Positions 60,269 through 60,655 of a stretch of 60,655 bases of DNA are shown here, piece by piece. Made by a program: the position numbers and the translations under genes. The stretch is taken from contig JBBSIC010000015.1 in assembly GCA_038232275.1 (NCBI GenBank), positions 1-60,655 on the forward strand, in the 5' to 3' direction. The stretch is from DATLGB01 sp038232275. GTDB taxonomy: Bacteria; Actinomycetota; Thermoleophilia; Solirubrobacterales; Solirubrobacteraceae. How positions within the stretch are numbered: the first letter of the stretch is position 1; every line of letters starts with the position of its first letter. The notes under the pieces were generated by a model. That model was not told where the DNA came from. It worked only from the letters and a program-made list of their open reading frames with translations, and ran no database searches.

Positions 60269-60655
60269 AAAAGGTCCTTACCACCATCAAGCTGCAGGCG
60301 CCCGGAGGCCAGGCCTCCCCGGCGCCGCCCGTCGGCCCGGCCCTGGGCCAGCACGGCATCAACATCATGGAGTTCGTCAAGGCGTTCAACGCCGCGACCT
60401 CCAACGACATGGGCACGACGATCCCCGTCGTGATCACGGTCTTCGAGGACCGCTCCTTCACGTTCGTGACCAAGACCCCGCCGGCCGCGGTGCTCATCCG
60501 CCAGGCCATCGGGATCGAGAAGGGCTCCGGCGAGCCCAACCGCCTCAAGGTCGGCACGATCACGCGCGACCAGCTGCGGGCGAGGGCCGCGGTCCAGCGC
60601 GGGGCCCACAACCCGCACGACGGCGCCCCCGCCGCGAAGATAATCGCGGGCCCCC
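60265..60655 (+). CDS. rplK: 50S ribosomal protein L11 (3' partial)
   Basis: The reading frame leaves the window at 60655. MKKVLTTIKLQAPGGQASPA then PPVGPALGQHGINIMEFVKA is the L11 start, and KTPPAAVLIRQA is the linker. From about 60562 the sequence departs from the near-universal L11 C-terminus (expected like 'VK.PDLNA.D.E.AM.IIAGTA'), reading VQRGAHNPHDGAPAAKIIAG. Register and the IIAG ending are kept, so base errors at a contig end are likely. Confidence 0.92.
   Translation, partial: MKKVLTTIKLQAPGGQASPAPPVGPALGQHGINIMEFVKAFNAATSNDMGTTIPVVITVFEDRSFTFVTKTPPAAVLIRQAIGIEKGSGEPNRLKVGTITRDQLRARAAVQRGAHNPHDGAPAAKIIAGP

Noticed and set aside
1..60655. CRISPR array, rRNA or prophage module
   Set aside because: No regularly spaced repeats, ribosomal RNA motifs or phage structural genes were seen on reading both strands.

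Overview
The window is a high-GC chromosomal segment from an actinobacterium. A Thermoleophilia/Solirubrobacterales-type member is my best guess. The grounds are frequent GTG starts, dense 4-bp ATGA/GTGA gene overlaps, an actinobacterial biotin operon that includes the small BsaP protein, an mprA-mprB-pepD-like stress locus, a c-di-AMP riboswitch on an NlpC/P60 gene, and a Cys-bracketed C-terminal module on the secreted oxidase. This placement is inference from gene content, since I could run no database search.

Layout. 1-9 kb: a membrane glycosyltransferase cut by the window edge, a GH15 glucanase coupled to a DUF2510 membrane protein, a secreted galactose/glyoxal-oxidase-like protein, a frameshifted VOC protein and an FAD-linked oxidase. 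9-17 kb: a GMC oxidoreductase followed by a scrambled zone. That zone holds a 5'-truncated FG-GAP protein, a hicBA pair, decayed second copies of the FG-GAP tail and of the GMC gene, VOC genes (one broken by a 7-bp tandem duplication), an AraC regulator and a scrap of a second hicB. 17-22 kb: biotin operon bioA-bioD-bioB-bsaP-bioF plus a lipoate-ligase-like gene. 22-27 kb: an envelope ABC system of lipoprotein, internally deleted ATPase, intact ATPase, FtsX-like permease and truncated lipoprotein.

27-42 kb is accessory. It holds a DUF4143 ATPase, vapBC, a four-gene regulator/DUF4097/ABC-2 operon, mazEF, a GT39-like protein, a TetR remnant, an SRPBCC protein, a response regulator/histidine kinase/HtrA cluster, an alpha/beta hydrolase, and a nucleotidyltransferase-HEPN pair behind two palindromes. 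42-52 kb: two coupled acyl-CoA dehydrogenases, an asparagine-synthetase-like gene interrupted at a 13-nt homopolymer, the riboswitch-controlled NlpC/P60 hydrolase, two SDRs, a TSUP transporter and an MFS exporter. 52-60.6 kb: a CHASE3-type histidine kinase, a membrane glycosyltransferase, a glutamate-cysteine ligase family protein, murB, an S51 peptidase, and the housekeeping run rpmG-secE-nusG-rplK, which leaves the window.

Three themes stand out. First, a likely envelope-stress regulon: 8-3-8 direct repeats resembling the mycobacterial MprA box lie before the response-regulator gene, before htrA and before the lipoprotein/ABC operon. Second, four different toxin-antitoxin types (HicBA, VapBC, MazEF, MNT-HEPN) within 28 kb, three with visible palindromic operators at or near the promoter. 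Third, many small lesions (7-bp and 47-bp tandem duplications, G13 tract, single-base shifts, internal deletion) that are either real decay or phase switching, or partly assembly error. Raw-read inspection would separate these. No tRNA, rRNA, CRISPR array or intact insertion sequence was seen.
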